Positions 34,969-43,481 of a DNA stretch of 64,000 nt are shown here, piece by piece (position 1 is the first letter of the stretch; the number at the start of each line of letters is the position of its first letter). The translations under genes and the position numbers were made by a program. The notes beneath the pieces are model-generated. The model was not told where the DNA came from. It saw only the letters and a list, made by a program, of their open reading frames with translations, and made no database searches. Origin of the DNA: Streptomyces decoyicus (GTDB lineage: Bacteria > Actinomycetota > Actinomycetes > Streptomycetales > Streptomycetaceae); contig NZ_CP082301.1 of assembly GCF_019880305.1 (NCBI RefSeq), positions 8,122,001 through 8,186,000 on the forward strand. The letters run 5' to 3'.

Positions 34969-35616
34969 TCAGCGGCTTCGGTCACCGGCCGAGGCCAGGC
35001 CCAGCCAGGTGTGCGGGTTGCCCTCCCAGCACCAACCGAGCTTCGGGGCACCCTTGCTGATCCACAGGGCCGGGACCCTGCGGTCCCCGAAGCGGGTGCC
35101 ACCGAGCGAGAAGCACTTGTTCTTGGCCAGTGCCTGGGGGTATTGGGTGACGAATGCTATGCCCTCCTCCATGGTGAGCGGGGTACGGCCGCGCTCCGCG
35201 ATCGCTGCCAGGGCGTCCTGGGGGGCGGCATTGCAGAATTCCTCGCCGCGGTCCATGTCGAATGCTGCGTACACCTCGCCTTCGGGGAGCGCCAGTTCCT
35301 CGAGCGAGACGAACCTTTCCAGCTCGCCCGGGGCGTAGAAGCGCTCGATGACTCCGGGCTTCTGCTTTCCCGCGAGGGTGGTCAGCGGCACGGACTCCTC
35401 AAGGGGTACGAGCGCCCTGGTCACCACCAGGAGGAACGGCACCCGACCCTCGCTCGGCGGTTTCAGCGTCGCCGCCCGTGTGAGAACGGGCGCGCGCAGC
35501 GGTTCGACCAGAGTGCGGAACGCGGTCTCCGTCATCCCGGCGAGGGCGGGGTAGCCCTTGTCGACAAGTGTCGTGACCTGGCGGTCGAACTCCGAGCCGG
35601 CATCGAAATCGGTCAT
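34969..35616 (-). CDS. DUF5701-family protein
   Basis: The 215-residue protein begins FDRQVTTLVDKGYPALAGMTETAFRTLVEPL and carries DRGEEFCNAAPQDALAAIAERGRTPLTMEEGIAFVTQYP and RVPALWISKGAPKLGWCWEGNPHTWLG, the string I know from DUF5701. It is soluble, with unknown function. It is preceded by a 52-codon gene 48 bp upstream, and together they are divergent from a TetR regulator with shared operator-like repeats. Confidence 0.8.
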   Translation of the reverse strand: MTDFDAGSEFDRQVTTLVDKGYPALAGMTETAFRTLVEPLRAPVLTRAATLKPPSEGRVPFLLVVTRALVPLEESVPLTTLAGKQKPGVIERFYAPGELERFVSLEELALPEGEVYAAFDMDRGEEFCNAAPQDALAAIAERGRTPLTMEEGIAFVTQYPQALAKNKCFSLGGTRFGDRRVPALWISKGAPKLGWCWEGNPHTWLGLASAGDRSR

Positions 35617-35664
35617 GTGAGGCCTTCCTGGGAACGGCGGGACGGGACGGAGAATGACGGGACG

Positions 35665-35823
35665 TCAGCGGGCGTACCTCGGCGGGGCGTTGGCCGGACG
35701 GAACTGGCCTCCGTGTCCGGCGGTGGGCGGCAGTCCGCGCTCCGGACGGCTGGGCCGACGGCTCGGTGCGGCGTTCTTGCGGTCGGGGGCCGCGGCCAAG
35801 TCGATCTTGCGTGATGGGGGCAT
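35665..35823 (-). CDS. Small basic protein (52 aa), upstream of DUF5701 gene
   Basis: ATG at 35823 preceded by GGAAAGG opens 52 codons: MPPSRKIDLAAAPDRKNAAP, then a Pro/Arg-rich segment, then GHGGQFRPANAPPRYAR and TGA. Third codon positions are about 85% G/C, like real genes nearby. No family recognised; the composition suggests an unstructured nucleic-acid-binding or signalling peptide. It sits between the TetR promoter region and the DUF5701 gene and is probably co-transcribed with it. Confidence 0.5.
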   Translation of the reverse strand: MPPSRKIDLAAAPDRKNAAPSRRPSRPERGLPPTAGHGGQFRPANAPPRYAR

Positions 35824-35868
35824 CGCTGCCTTTCCGGCCGGTCACCCTCAGGCGAAACTTGCTACGGA

Positions 35869-35915
35869 CGTAAACTTAGCCCGAACGTCGCTAGTGCGTC
35901 AAGCGTAAACTTACG
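35869..35915. promoter_or_regulatory. Repeated CGTAAACTTA operator boxes
   Basis: CGTAAACTTA occurs at 35869-35878 and 35904-35913. The second copy extends to CGTAA-AC-TTACG, a 5+2+5 inverted repeat. The copies are 35 bp apart in the AT-rich space between the divergent TetR gene and the small protein/DUF5701 pair, fitting TetR sites that cover both promoters. Confidence 0.55.
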
Positions 35916-35934
35916 TCGCGTGTAAGATTCCTCC

Positions 35935-36570
35935 ATGGGTATCGAACCGATGGGGCTTCGCGAGTCCAAGAAGCAAGAGACCAGGCGGCTCATCTCCGAC
36001 CAGGCGACCAGGCTGTTCATCGAGAACGGCTTCGAGGCGACGACGATCGCCGAGATCGCAGCGGCTGCCCGGGTGGCCAAGAAGACCGTCACCAACTACT
36101 TCGCCCGCAAGGAGGACCTGGCCTTCGACCACCGCGAAGAGTTCGTCGAGGGCCTCGCCCGTACCGTGTCGGGCCGGGCCGAAGGGGAGTCGGCGCTCAT
36201 GGCACTGCGCCGCGAGTTCCTCGACGGCGTCGAGCGGCACGATCCGGTGATCGGGTTCTCCGGCGAGGTGTTCGCCCGGATGATCGCGGACAGCCCCACA
36301 TTGCTGGCCCGTCTGCGCGATATGCATGACCAGCGCGAGGCCGCGCTCGCCGAACTCCTCGCCACCGAGACCGGAGCTGCTCCCGACGACATCACTCCCC
36401 GGGCGGCGGCAGCCCAACTGGGCGGCGTCCACCGAGTCCTGTTCCAGCAGATCCTGGAACGGACCCTCGACGGCTGGAGCAACGAGCGGATCGCCAAAAC
36501 GGTGACCGTGTCCGCCCACCGCGGCTTCGATCTGCTGGCGGGCTCCCTCGCCGACTACGCCGTGAAGTAG
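35935..36570 (+). CDS. TetR-family transcription regulator
   Basis: The 211-residue protein has a TetR domain at its N-terminus (LRESKKQETRRLISDQATRLF, then IAEIAAAARVAKKTVTNYFARKEDL with the recognition helix at about 48-60). The C-terminal domain is typical of the MftR-like group. The first ATG at 35935 has no clear ribosome binding site; ATG at 35950 gives the common MGLRESKK start, so five residues are uncertain. It is divergent from the small protein/DUF5701 pair. Confidence 0.87.
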   Translation: MGIEPMGLRESKKQETRRLISDQATRLFIENGFEATTIAEIAAAARVAKKTVTNYFARKEDLAFDHREEFVEGLARTVSGRAEGESALMALRREFLDGVERHDPVIGFSGEVFARMIADSPTLLARLRDMHDQREAALAELLATETGAAPDDITPRAAAAQLGGVHRVLFQQILERTLDGWSNERIAKTVTVSAHRGFDLLAGSLADYAVK

Positions 36571-36889
36571 GACCGGCGGTCATCACCCGCCCACGGTCGC
36601 CTGCCGATGACCCCGTTATCGCGCAGCGCCCACCGCCCACCGCGAACCGCCCCCCACCGCCCCACGCGAACCGCCCCCGCGCCCCCCCGCTCAGGGCGTC
36701 CAGTCCGATAACTGCGGTGTGACTCAGGCCTACTGGGCTCAGTCCTCAGCGGACGGGCAGCGCGAAAAACCTCGAAAAACACCTCCGGACGTGGTCTAGG
36801 AAGCCGGTGTCCGGGCACCCGGTGAACCACGCGAGATGCGCGTCGTGGGTTGCGTACCCGCGTTGAGCCACCACTGAGGAGGCGTAGCA
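36571..36889. other. Intergenic region with C-rich repeats
   Basis: These 319 bp hold no gene. At 36640-36690 the + strand has runs of 4-7 C, including two copies of CGCGAACCGCCCCC, which gives G-rich runs on the other strand. Nearer the SRPBCC gene, GTGTCCGGGCACCCGG is partly symmetric. A promoter for the SRPBCC gene must lie in the right part but is not clear. Confidence 0.35.
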
Positions 36890-37348
36890 ATGAGCACGGT
36901 GAAGGAGACGGTGGACGTCGAGGTTCCGGTCCACACCGCCTACAACCAGTGGACGCAGTTCGAGGAGTTCCCGAAGTTCATGGAGGGCGTCGAGAGGATC
37001 ACCCAGCTCGACGACCGGCACAACCGCTGGACCACCAAGGTCGGTGGCGTGCGGCGGGAGTTCGACACCGAGATCGTCGACCAGCTCCCGGATGACCGGA
37101 TCGCCTGGCGGACCACCACCGGCGACACGCACCAGAAGGGCCTGGTGAGTTTCCAGCGTCTGGACGAGACCCACACGCGGGTGGAGCTCGTGATGGACAT
37201 CGAGCCCACGGGCGTGGCCGAGAAGGCCGCTGACATGTCGGGAACCATCGCCCGGCGGATCAAGGGCGATATGCGGCGCTTCAAGGACCATATCGAGCAC
37301 CGCGGCGCCGAATCCGGAGCCTGGCGCGGCCGCATCACGCCCGGCTGA
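36890..37348 (+). CDS. SRPBCC-family (polyketide cyclase/START-like) protein
   Basis: The 152-residue protein fits the START/SRPBCC helix-grip fold. It begins KETVDVEVPVHTAYNQWTQFEEFPKFMEGVERI and continues with RRFKDHIEHRG near the end, a pattern shared with actinobacterial stress-linked SRPBCC proteins that bind hydrophobic ligands. ATG at 36890 follows GAGGAGG at 7 nt. A convergent terminator separates it from the MFS gene. Ligand unknown. Confidence 0.85.
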   Translation: MSTVKETVDVEVPVHTAYNQWTQFEEFPKFMEGVERITQLDDRHNRWTTKVGGVRREFDTEIVDQLPDDRIAWRTTTGDTHQKGLVSFQRLDETHTRVELVMDIEPTGVAEKAADMSGTIARRIKGDMRRFKDHIEHRGAESGAWRGRITPG

Positions 37349-37384
37349 CCCGGCCCGGCGGCGCGATGGCCGCAACGACGGACG

Positions 37385-37415
37385 GCCCCCGGCGGGAGAC
37401 GACCCGGCCGGGGGC
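37385..37415. terminator. Convergent hairpin terminator
   Basis: GCCCCCGGC pairs with GCCGGGGGC (9 bp, loop 13 nt with further pairing) between the SRPBCC stop and the MFS stop, serving both directions. Confidence 0.7.
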
Positions 37416-37442
37416 TGTCGGCCGGTGGCCGACCGAACCGGT

Positions 37443-38984
37443 CTAGCCGTCCACTTGGACCGCCGTGGCCGGTTTCGCGGGGCTGTCGGCCACCGCGCTC
37501 TGCGGAGGATGTGGGCGGTGGCGGGTCAGCCAGAGCACGACGGCGGCGCCGGTGATCGCCAGGGTGCCCGCGGTCAGGGCGAGGGTGTTGTGGGCGGTGG
37601 CGAACACGGAGTGCAGGGTGTGACCGAAGGCGGTGCGCTCTCCGGCCGGGGTGGCGGCGAGCAGGGTGTCGGCTCCGCCGCCGGCCAGGGTCTGCGCGGC
37701 GCTCTCCGGGCCCGGGACCACGCCGTTCAGCGAACGGTTCATGGTGGATACCGCCAGGGTGCCGAAGGCTGCGACACCGAAGGCGTAGCCGAGTTGTTCG
37801 AAGGTGCTGTAGGCGCCGCCGGCCATCCCGGCGCGTTCGGGCGGCACGGAGCCGAGGGCGAGGGCTGCGGCGACCTGGAAGACGAGTCCCATGCCGATGC
37901 CGCTCAGGGCCAGGCCACCGATCAGGGCGGGCCAGCCGGATCCGGGGCCGAGGAAGCCTTCTGTCGCCACGCCGAGGCCGGCCAGGAGCAGGCCGAGGGT
38001 GGCGCCCAGGCGGGGGGAGGGTCTGGGCATCCACCGCCCGCTCAGTACCGCGACCAGCCCCGCGGCCGCCGCGTGCGGCAGCACGACCAGGCCGGCGCCG
38101 ATGGGGGAGAGGTGCTGGACGGACTGGAGCCATAGCGAGGTGTAGGGCAGAACCCCGTATACCGCGCCTTCGCCGACCGCGATCGTGAGCATTGCGGCGG
38201 TGAATTCCGGACGGCGGAACAGCGACAGGTCCAGCAGCGGATGGGTGCTGCGCCGCTGGACGGCCACGAAGACCGCGCAGGTCACCAGCGCCACGGCCAG
38301 CGGGACCAGCGTCCCCGCCGAGGCCCAGCCGTGTGCGTGCGATGTGGTCAGGGCGTAGACGCATCCGCCCGCACTCAGGGCGCCCAGCACCACGCCGGGA
38401 ACATCCGGACGCCGCGTGGCGGCCCGGTCCGGAGTGGAGCGGGGGATGCAGCGGAACGTCATGACCAGGGCGAGAGCGGTGACGGGGACGTTGACGTAGA
38501 AGATCCAGCGCCAGTTGAGGGCCTGGGTCAGCAGCCCGCCCAGGACCGGGCCCAACGCGGAGGCACTGGAGGCCACCGCCGCCCACACCCCGTAGGCCAC
38601 TCCCAGGCGGCGCCCCGAGTACAGGGTGCTGATCAGCGACAGGGTGGTGGTGAACATCGCCGCCGCCCCCACGCCCTGCACGAGCCGGGCGGCGATCAGC
38701 CACCCCATGTCCGGTGACAGCGCGCACGCCACCGAGGCCGAGGCGAAGACGACCAGTCCCACGACGTACACCCGGCGCCGCCCGTGCCGGTCGGCCAGCA
38801 TGCCGGCCCCCAACAGGGCGGCGGCCACGGCGAGCGCATAGCCGTCGGCGACCCACTGAAGCTGGGACAGCGCACAACCCAGGGACCCGGACAGGGACGG
38901 CAGCGCGACCAGCACGATGGTGACGTCGATGAGCAGCATGAACGTGCCCAGACAGAGGGCGGCCAACGGCCCCCAGATACGCAT
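37443..38984 (-). CDS. MFS drug exporter, DHA2 (14-segment) family
   Basis: The 513-residue protein has 14 hydrophobic segments. Motifs of the DHA2 group are visible: FMLLIDVTIVLVALPSL in segment 1, LQWVADGYAL (motif D1-like), LADRHGRRRVY (motif A) and ALGPVLGGLLTQALNWRWIFYVNVP (motif C followed by the NWRW string). Such proteins use the proton gradient to expel drugs or natural products. ATG at 38984 follows GGGGGT. It is divergent from an Lrp-type regulator across 119 bp. Confidence 0.9.
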   Translation of the reverse strand: MRIWGPLAALCLGTFMLLIDVTIVLVALPSLSGSLGCALSQLQWVADGYALAVAAALLGAGMLADRHGRRRVYVVGLVVFASASVACALSPDMGWLIAARLVQGVGAAAMFTTTLSLISTLYSGRRLGVAYGVWAAVASSASALGPVLGGLLTQALNWRWIFYVNVPVTALALVMTFRCIPRSTPDRAATRRPDVPGVVLGALSAGGCVYALTTSHAHGWASAGTLVPLAVALVTCAVFVAVQRRSTHPLLDLSLFRRPEFTAAMLTIAVGEGAVYGVLPYTSLWLQSVQHLSPIGAGLVVLPHAAAAGLVAVLSGRWMPRPSPRLGATLGLLLAGLGVATEGFLGPGSGWPALIGGLALSGIGMGLVFQVAAALALGSVPPERAGMAGGAYSTFEQLGYAFGVAAFGTLAVSTMNRSLNGVVPGPESAAQTLAGGGADTLLAATPAGERTAFGHTLHSVFATAHNTLALTAGTLAITGAAVVLWLTRHRPHPPQSAVADSPAKPATAVQVDG

Positions 38985-39103
38985 GACAAGACCCCCACAA
39001 AGACGGCGATGGGACGACCCGCCCACCTTCCGGGCCTCGCCATGCGCATCCCAAGCCATACCCTGGACCGCGGAACGATCCGGCAAGGAAGCGAGGCATT
39101 GCG

Positions 39104-40081
39104 GTGGATTCCGGCGCTCTGAACGACCTCGACCATCGCCTGCTGGAGGCCCTCCAGCTCGACGGCCGGGCCCCCTTCAGCCACCTCGCCCGCCTGCTGG
39201 ACCTCTCCGAGCGCACTGTCGCGCGCCGTTACCAACGCCTGCGCGGCCTGGGCCTGCGCATCGTCGGCCAACCCGACCCCGCGCGCCTGGGGTTGGTCCG
39301 CTGGCTGCTGCGCCTGCACTGCACACCCGACGCCGCCGGCACCATCGCCGAAGCCCTGGCGCGCCGCCCCGACACCAGCTGGGTCACCCTCGCCTCCGGC
39401 GGCACCGAGCTCTACTGCGCCGTCAACACCCGTACGGCCGGCGAACGCAACGCCCTGCTGCTGCACAAGCTCCCCCGTACCCCGCACGTGCTCTCCGTCA
39501 GCGCCCACTGCATGATGAGGATCTTCGTCGGCGCCACCAGCACCTGGCACGCCACCCGCTTCCGCCCCGCCACCCCCGCCACCCCCGCCGCCCCCGCCGC
39601 CCTCGCGGTGGATTCCGGCACCCCCCTCACCCCGCTGGCACTGGACGCCACCGATCGCACCCTGTTCACCAAACTGGCCCGGCACGGCCGCGCCACCCTG
39701 CCCGAACTGAGCAAGGCCACCGGCCGCTCGCCCTCCAGCGTCCAGCGCCACCTCGACCGCCTGCGCACCGAAGGCGCCCTGCACCTCTCCGTCGACTTCG
39801 ACCCCCAACTCCTCGGCTACCACATGAGCACCCGCCTCTGGCTCAACGTGGCCCCCGCCCATCTGCGCACCGTCGGAGAGACCCTCGCCACCCACCCCGC
39901 CATCGCCTTCGCCGCCGCCATCACCGGCACGTCCAACCTCGTCGCCAGCGGCGTCTTCCGCACCCCGGCCGACCTGTACGACTACATCGACCGGCAGATC
40001 GGTCCGCTGCCGGGCATCCAGAGCATCGAGACCGCCCCCACCCTGCGCGAAGTCAAACGCCTGGCGCCGGCCCTCCCCTGA
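39104..40081 (+). CDS. Double-domain Lrp/AsnC-family regulator
   Basis: The 325-residue protein has two HTH-plus-sensor units in tandem: HTH 1 at about 8-55 (LDHRLLEALQLDGRAPFSHLARLL), a ligand domain, an Ala/Pro/Thr linker from about 152-168 with a repeated ATPATPAAPAA segment, and HTH 2 at about 180-225 (LFTKLARHGRATLPELSKATGRSPSSVQRHL) with a second AsnC ligand domain. This is about twice the usual 150-residue length. It probably controls the divergent DHA2 exporter. GTG at 39104 follows GAGG. Confidence 0.85.
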   Translation: MDSGALNDLDHRLLEALQLDGRAPFSHLARLLDLSERTVARRYQRLRGLGLRIVGQPDPARLGLVRWLLRLHCTPDAAGTIAEALARRPDTSWVTLASGGTELYCAVNTRTAGERNALLLHKLPRTPHVLSVSAHCMMRIFVGATSTWHATRFRPATPATPAAPAALAVDSGTPLTPLALDATDRTLFTKLARHGRATLPELSKATGRSPSSVQRHLDRLRTEGALHLSVDFDPQLLGYHMSTRLWLNVAPAHLRTVGETLATHPAIAFAAAITGTSNLVASGVFRTPADLYDYIDRQIGPLPGIQSIETAPTLREVKRLAPALP

Positions 40082-40127
40082 ACGGTGACGGGCCGTGGAT
40101 CCGGCCCGCGCTCGCACGCCACCACCC

Positions 40128-40140
40128 ACGTGAATCACGT
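40128..40140. promoter_or_regulatory. ACGTGA-A-TCACGT palindrome upstream of the ABC/YhgE operon
   Basis: A perfect 6-bp inverted repeat around one base lies 55 bp before the ABC gene start. It looks like a regulator site, but no partner is identifiable. The shape also resembles Crp/Fnr-like sites. Confidence 0.35.
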
Positions 40141-40194
40141 CACAACTGGCGTGCGGCAGGGGTGGGTTGACCGGTCCGGGCTAGGACTTGCTGC

Positions 40195-40887
40195 ATGACA
40201 GCGGCAGGAGTTGACGTGGTGGCCCGCGGGGCGAGCGTGCGCGGTCGGAGAGGTCCGGTGTTCGAAGGGGTGGATGTGGATGTGCCGGCGGGCGGGCTGC
40301 TGGCCGCTCACGGCCCGGCCGGTTCCGGGCGTACTTCGCTTCTGCTGGCGCTCGCCGGGCGGATGCGGCTGTCCGGCGGGGCCGTCCGGGTCGGCGGGCA
40401 CGTCCTGCCCGCCGCGGGTGGGCGGGTACGCAGGATGGTCGCCATCGCCCGGGCCGCGCCCGCGGTCGATCTCGAAGGACGGCTGCGGGTGCGCGAGGTG
40501 ATGGCCGAACGCTGCCTGACCAGCCCTGGCGTGACCGAGCGCGGCATCCGCGAGGCCTTCGCGACCTTGGACGTCGCCCCACGAGGGGCAGACCTGGTCG
40601 AGGACCTCGGCCCGGCCGACAGGCTGCTGCTGGCGACCGCGCTGGCCCTCGCCGAACGGCCGGGCGCCCTCGTCGTCGACGACGTCGACGAGGGGCTGCC
40701 ACCCGACGCGCAGAAACCCGTGTGGCAGGCCCTGCAACGGGTCAGGGACCACGGCCCCACCGTGCTGGCCGGCTGCCTGCATCCGCCCCCGCCCACCGCC
40801 GGCCTGGTCGCGCTGTTATTGCCGCGACGCAGCCAGGACCGCCTCCCGGCCGAGACGGCCACTGTCCGGAAGGACGCCGACACATGA
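40195..40887 (+). CDS. ABC-type ATPase with degenerate signature motifs
   Basis: The 230-residue protein has a good Walker A (HGPAGSGRTSLLLALAG, about 38-54) and a Walker B-like string GALVVDDVDEGL, but the LSGGQ signature is replaced by LGPADRLLL and the Q-loop glutamine is not evident. The Walker B is followed by Asp rather than Glu, so hydrolysis may be slow. Its stop overlaps the start of the YhgE/Pip gene by 4 nt (ATGA), so it is the ATPase subunit or regulatory partner of that membrane protein. Confidence 0.75.
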   Translation: MTAAGVDVVARGASVRGRRGPVFEGVDVDVPAGGLLAAHGPAGSGRTSLLLALAGRMRLSGGAVRVGGHVLPAAGGRVRRMVAIARAAPAVDLEGRLRVREVMAERCLTSPGVTERGIREAFATLDVAPRGADLVEDLGPADRLLLATALALAERPGALVVDDVDEGLPPDAQKPVWQALQRVRDHGPTVLAGCLHPPPPTAGLVALLLPRRSQDRLPAETATVRKDADT

Positions 40888-42827
40888 AAGCCGTCAAGCT
40901 GGCGCTGCTCGAACTCCGGCGCTTCCGGGGGCCGATGCGCCGACTGGTCCCCGCCCTGCTCTGCCTGGTGCCGTTGCTGTACGGCGCCATGTACCTCTGG
41001 GCGAACTGGGACCCGTACGGCAAGACGGACCGCATGCCGGTCGCCGTCGTCAACCAGGACCACCTGGCACATGCGCGGCAGGGCAGCCGGGTGAACGCCG
41101 GCGACCAGCTGGTCCAGCAGCTCAAGGCGTCCGGCACCTTCGACTGGCACTTCGTCGGTCCGGACGAGGCGCGGGACGGGCTGGAGCACGGCCGCTACTT
41201 CTTCACCATCGACATCCCACCCGACTTCAGCCGCAAGCTCGCCACGGGTGCCGACACCCGACCGCAACAGGCGGGCATCCGGATCGAACTCAACGATGCC
41301 AACAACTACGTCGCCGGCATCATGACCGAGGTGGTGCAGAACAAGCTTCAGGACCAGGTCAACTCCGCCACGCATGCCGCCTATGTGCGCAGCGTCTACG
41401 GCGAGTTGTCGGACGTGCGCGACAAGCTGTCCACCGCGGCCGATGGCGCACACCGGCTGGTGGGCGCCACCCGCGTGGCGCAGCAGGGCACTTCCACGGT
41501 CGCGTCGGCGACCTCCACCCTGCACGACGGTGCCGACGGCGTCGCCGCCGGGGCGCGGCAGATCGCCCGTGCCACCGGGCAGATCGACGACCTCTCCGGC
41601 CGCCTCGACCGGGCCGCCGCCGACCGTCTGCCCGGATCCCTCTCCACCCTGGTGACCACCGCCCGGCTGACCACCGACGGCCTGGACGCGGTGCACACCG
41701 CCACCAGCGCCACCCGCAAGGGCACTTCACGCGCCGTGGCGGACCTCACCGATCTCGCCGACTCCCACCCCGAGCTACGCGGCGACCCCGTCTACCGAAC
41801 GGCCCTGAGCCACGCCCGCGACCTGGACACCACGGCCACCGACCTCGACGGCCGGGCCGCTGCCGCCGAGAACAACGCCCGGCGCTCCCTCCGCGACGCC
41901 GAACGCCTCCAGGACCATGTCGGATCGCTCAGGCGCGATGTGCTGGCTCTGCACACCCCCCTCCGTCTCGTCGACACCGGAGCGCACAGCGCCGCCGACG
42001 GTGCGCACGGCCTCGTCGAAGGGCTCGGCACCCTGGAAAAGGGCTCCGGCGCGCTGCGTGCCGCCGCCGACCAGGCGCACGACGGTGCCTCGGACGTCTC
42101 CCGCACCGTGGACGACGGACTGCACAAGATTCCCCGCACCACCCCCGACCAGGTCGCCCATGCCGCCGAAGTACTGGGCACGCCCGTACACATCGACCGG
42201 GGGAACCTGCACCCGGCCGGTGTCTACGGACGCGGTCTGGCCCCGTTCTTCTTCGGCATCGCCCTGTGGGTGTTCGGCCTCTTCGCCTACCTGTTGCTGC
42301 GCCCGCTCAACACTCGTGCCCTGGCCGGCCGGGTCGGCGCCTTCACCACTGCCGTCGCGGGATGGCTTCCGGCCGCGGTGCTCGGGGCCGTGGGGGCGCT
42401 GGTGCTCTACGGCGTCGTGGACCTCGCCCTCGGGCTCAGTCCCGTCCACCGCTTCTGGATGCTCGCGCTCCTGGTCACCGCGGCAGCGGCCTTCGTCGCC
42501 GTCGATCACTGCCTGCGCACCCTTTTCGGGGTGCCGGGCGACGTCCTGTCCCTGGTCCTGCTCATCCTCCAGCTCACCGCCTCCGGCGGGCTCTATCCAC
42601 TGCCCACCGAGCCGGCCTTCTTCCAGGTGCTGAACCCACTGCTCCCGATGACCTACCTGGTCGACGGATTGCGCGTCACCGTCTCGGGCGGGCTCACCGA
42701 GAACCTCCTGCGTGACTTCGTCGTCCTCTTCGCCTTCACCGCCGGCTTTCTCGCCGTGACCGCCCTCGCCGTAAGACGCCAACGGGTCTGGACCGTCGGG
42801 CGTCTCCATCCCGACGTTTCCCTGTGA
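40884..42827 (+). CDS. YhgE/Pip-family membrane protein
   Basis: The 647-residue protein has an N-terminal helix (RLVPALLCLVPLLYGAMYLWANWDPYG), a long external region (about 45-430) and five or six membrane segments at the C-terminal end (from FFFGIALWVFGLFAYL). The starting motif with DPYGKTDRMPVAVVNQD and the late motif PLLPMTYLVDGLRVTVSGG are those of the YhgE/Pip (phage infection protein) family related to ABC-2 permeases. The middle is rich in heptad-like Ala/Asp repeats, probably coiled coil. Role unknown; co-translated with the degenerate ATPase. Confidence 0.87.
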   Translation: MKAVKLALLELRRFRGPMRRLVPALLCLVPLLYGAMYLWANWDPYGKTDRMPVAVVNQDHLAHARQGSRVNAGDQLVQQLKASGTFDWHFVGPDEARDGLEHGRYFFTIDIPPDFSRKLATGADTRPQQAGIRIELNDANNYVAGIMTEVVQNKLQDQVNSATHAAYVRSVYGELSDVRDKLSTAADGAHRLVGATRVAQQGTSTVASATSTLHDGADGVAAGARQIARATGQIDDLSGRLDRAAADRLPGSLSTLVTTARLTTDGLDAVHTATSATRKGTSRAVADLTDLADSHPELRGDPVYRTALSHARDLDTTATDLDGRAAAAENNARRSLRDAERLQDHVGSLRRDVLALHTPLRLVDTGAHSAADGAHGLVEGLGTLEKGSGALRAAADQAHDGASDVSRTVDDGLHKIPRTTPDQVAHAAEVLGTPVHIDRGNLHPAGVYGRGLAPFFFGIALWVFGLFAYLLLRPLNTRALAGRVGAFTTAVAGWLPAAVLGAVGALVLYGVVDLALGLSPVHRFWMLALLVTAAAAFVAVDHCLRTLFGVPGDVLSLVLLILQLTASGGLYPLPTEPAFFQVLNPLLPMTYLVDGLRVTVSGGLTENLLRDFVVLFAFTAGFLAVTALAVRRQRVWTVGRLHPDVSL

Positions 42828-42908
42828 GGAAATGGACCGACCGCCGGACGTACGGCCCCGGTCCTCCCGTCGCCGCACCGCCGCTTCCACCATCGATCGG
42901 ACCGCCTG

Positions 42909-43394
42909 ATGGCCTCAGCACCGCACCTCGGTACACCCGTCCCCGACTTCACCTTGCCCGGTGGTGTCCTGACCGGCGACAGCTTCGAGCGCCGTGACTA
43001 CACCCTCTCCCTGCAACGCGGCCGCCCGCTGGTGCTGGCGTTCTATCCGGGCGACGACACCAGCGTGTGCACCAAACAGCTGTGTTCCTACTCCAGTGGC
43101 CTCGAACACTTCCAGGACCAGAACGCGGAAGTCTGGGGCATCAGCCCCCAAGACGTGGACAGCCACGAGCGGTTCGCGCGCAAATACGACCTGCGGATGC
43201 CCCTGCTCGCCGACACCGATCGCCACGTCACCCGCACCTTCGGCATCGCCGCCCCCGGGATCGGACTGCGCAGGGCGGTCTTCCTCATCGGACCCGACGG
43301 AATACTGCACTGGAAACACGTGGCGCTGCTCGGTGCCGGCTTCCAACCCCTCGACACCCTCACGCGGCATCTCGCCGGCATGACATCCACCTGA
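42909..43394 (+). CDS. Peroxiredoxin (Bcp/PrxQ type)
   Basis: The 161-residue thioredoxin-fold protein has the peroxidatic cysteine in YPGDDTSVCTKQLCSYS; the second Cys five residues later is the PrxQ-type resolving cysteine. The active-site Thr is in the DTSVCT position, and a conserved Arg appears later (RRAVFLIGPDG). It reduces hydrogen or organic peroxides. Its ATG is 81 bp downstream of the YhgE/Pip stop and the ribosome binding site is weak. Confidence 0.9.
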   Translation: MASAPHLGTPVPDFTLPGGVLTGDSFERRDYTLSLQRGRPLVLAFYPGDDTSVCTKQLCSYSSGLEHFQDQNAEVWGISPQDVDSHERFARKYDLRMPLLADTDRHVTRTFGIAAPGIGLRRAVFLIGPDGILHWKHVALLGAGFQPLDTLTRHLAGMTST

Positions 43395-43440
43395 CATCCA
43401 CCTGAGTCCGCGTGAGTCCGCCGCGGGCCCGGTACGCGAA

Positions 43441-43468
43441 GGCGCCCCCGCCGGTGGGCAGGGGCGCC
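43441..43468. terminator. Convergent terminator hairpin
   Basis: GGCGCCCC and GGGGCGCC form an 8-bp stem with a 12-nt loop between the peroxiredoxin stop and the lamin-tail protein stop. Confidence 0.65.
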
Positions 43469-43481
43469 GAGTACGGCACGT

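Noticed and set aside
36640-36690. C-rich stretch as a second G-quadruplex
   Set aside because: Loops are long and irregular; mentioned only as composition of the intergenic region.
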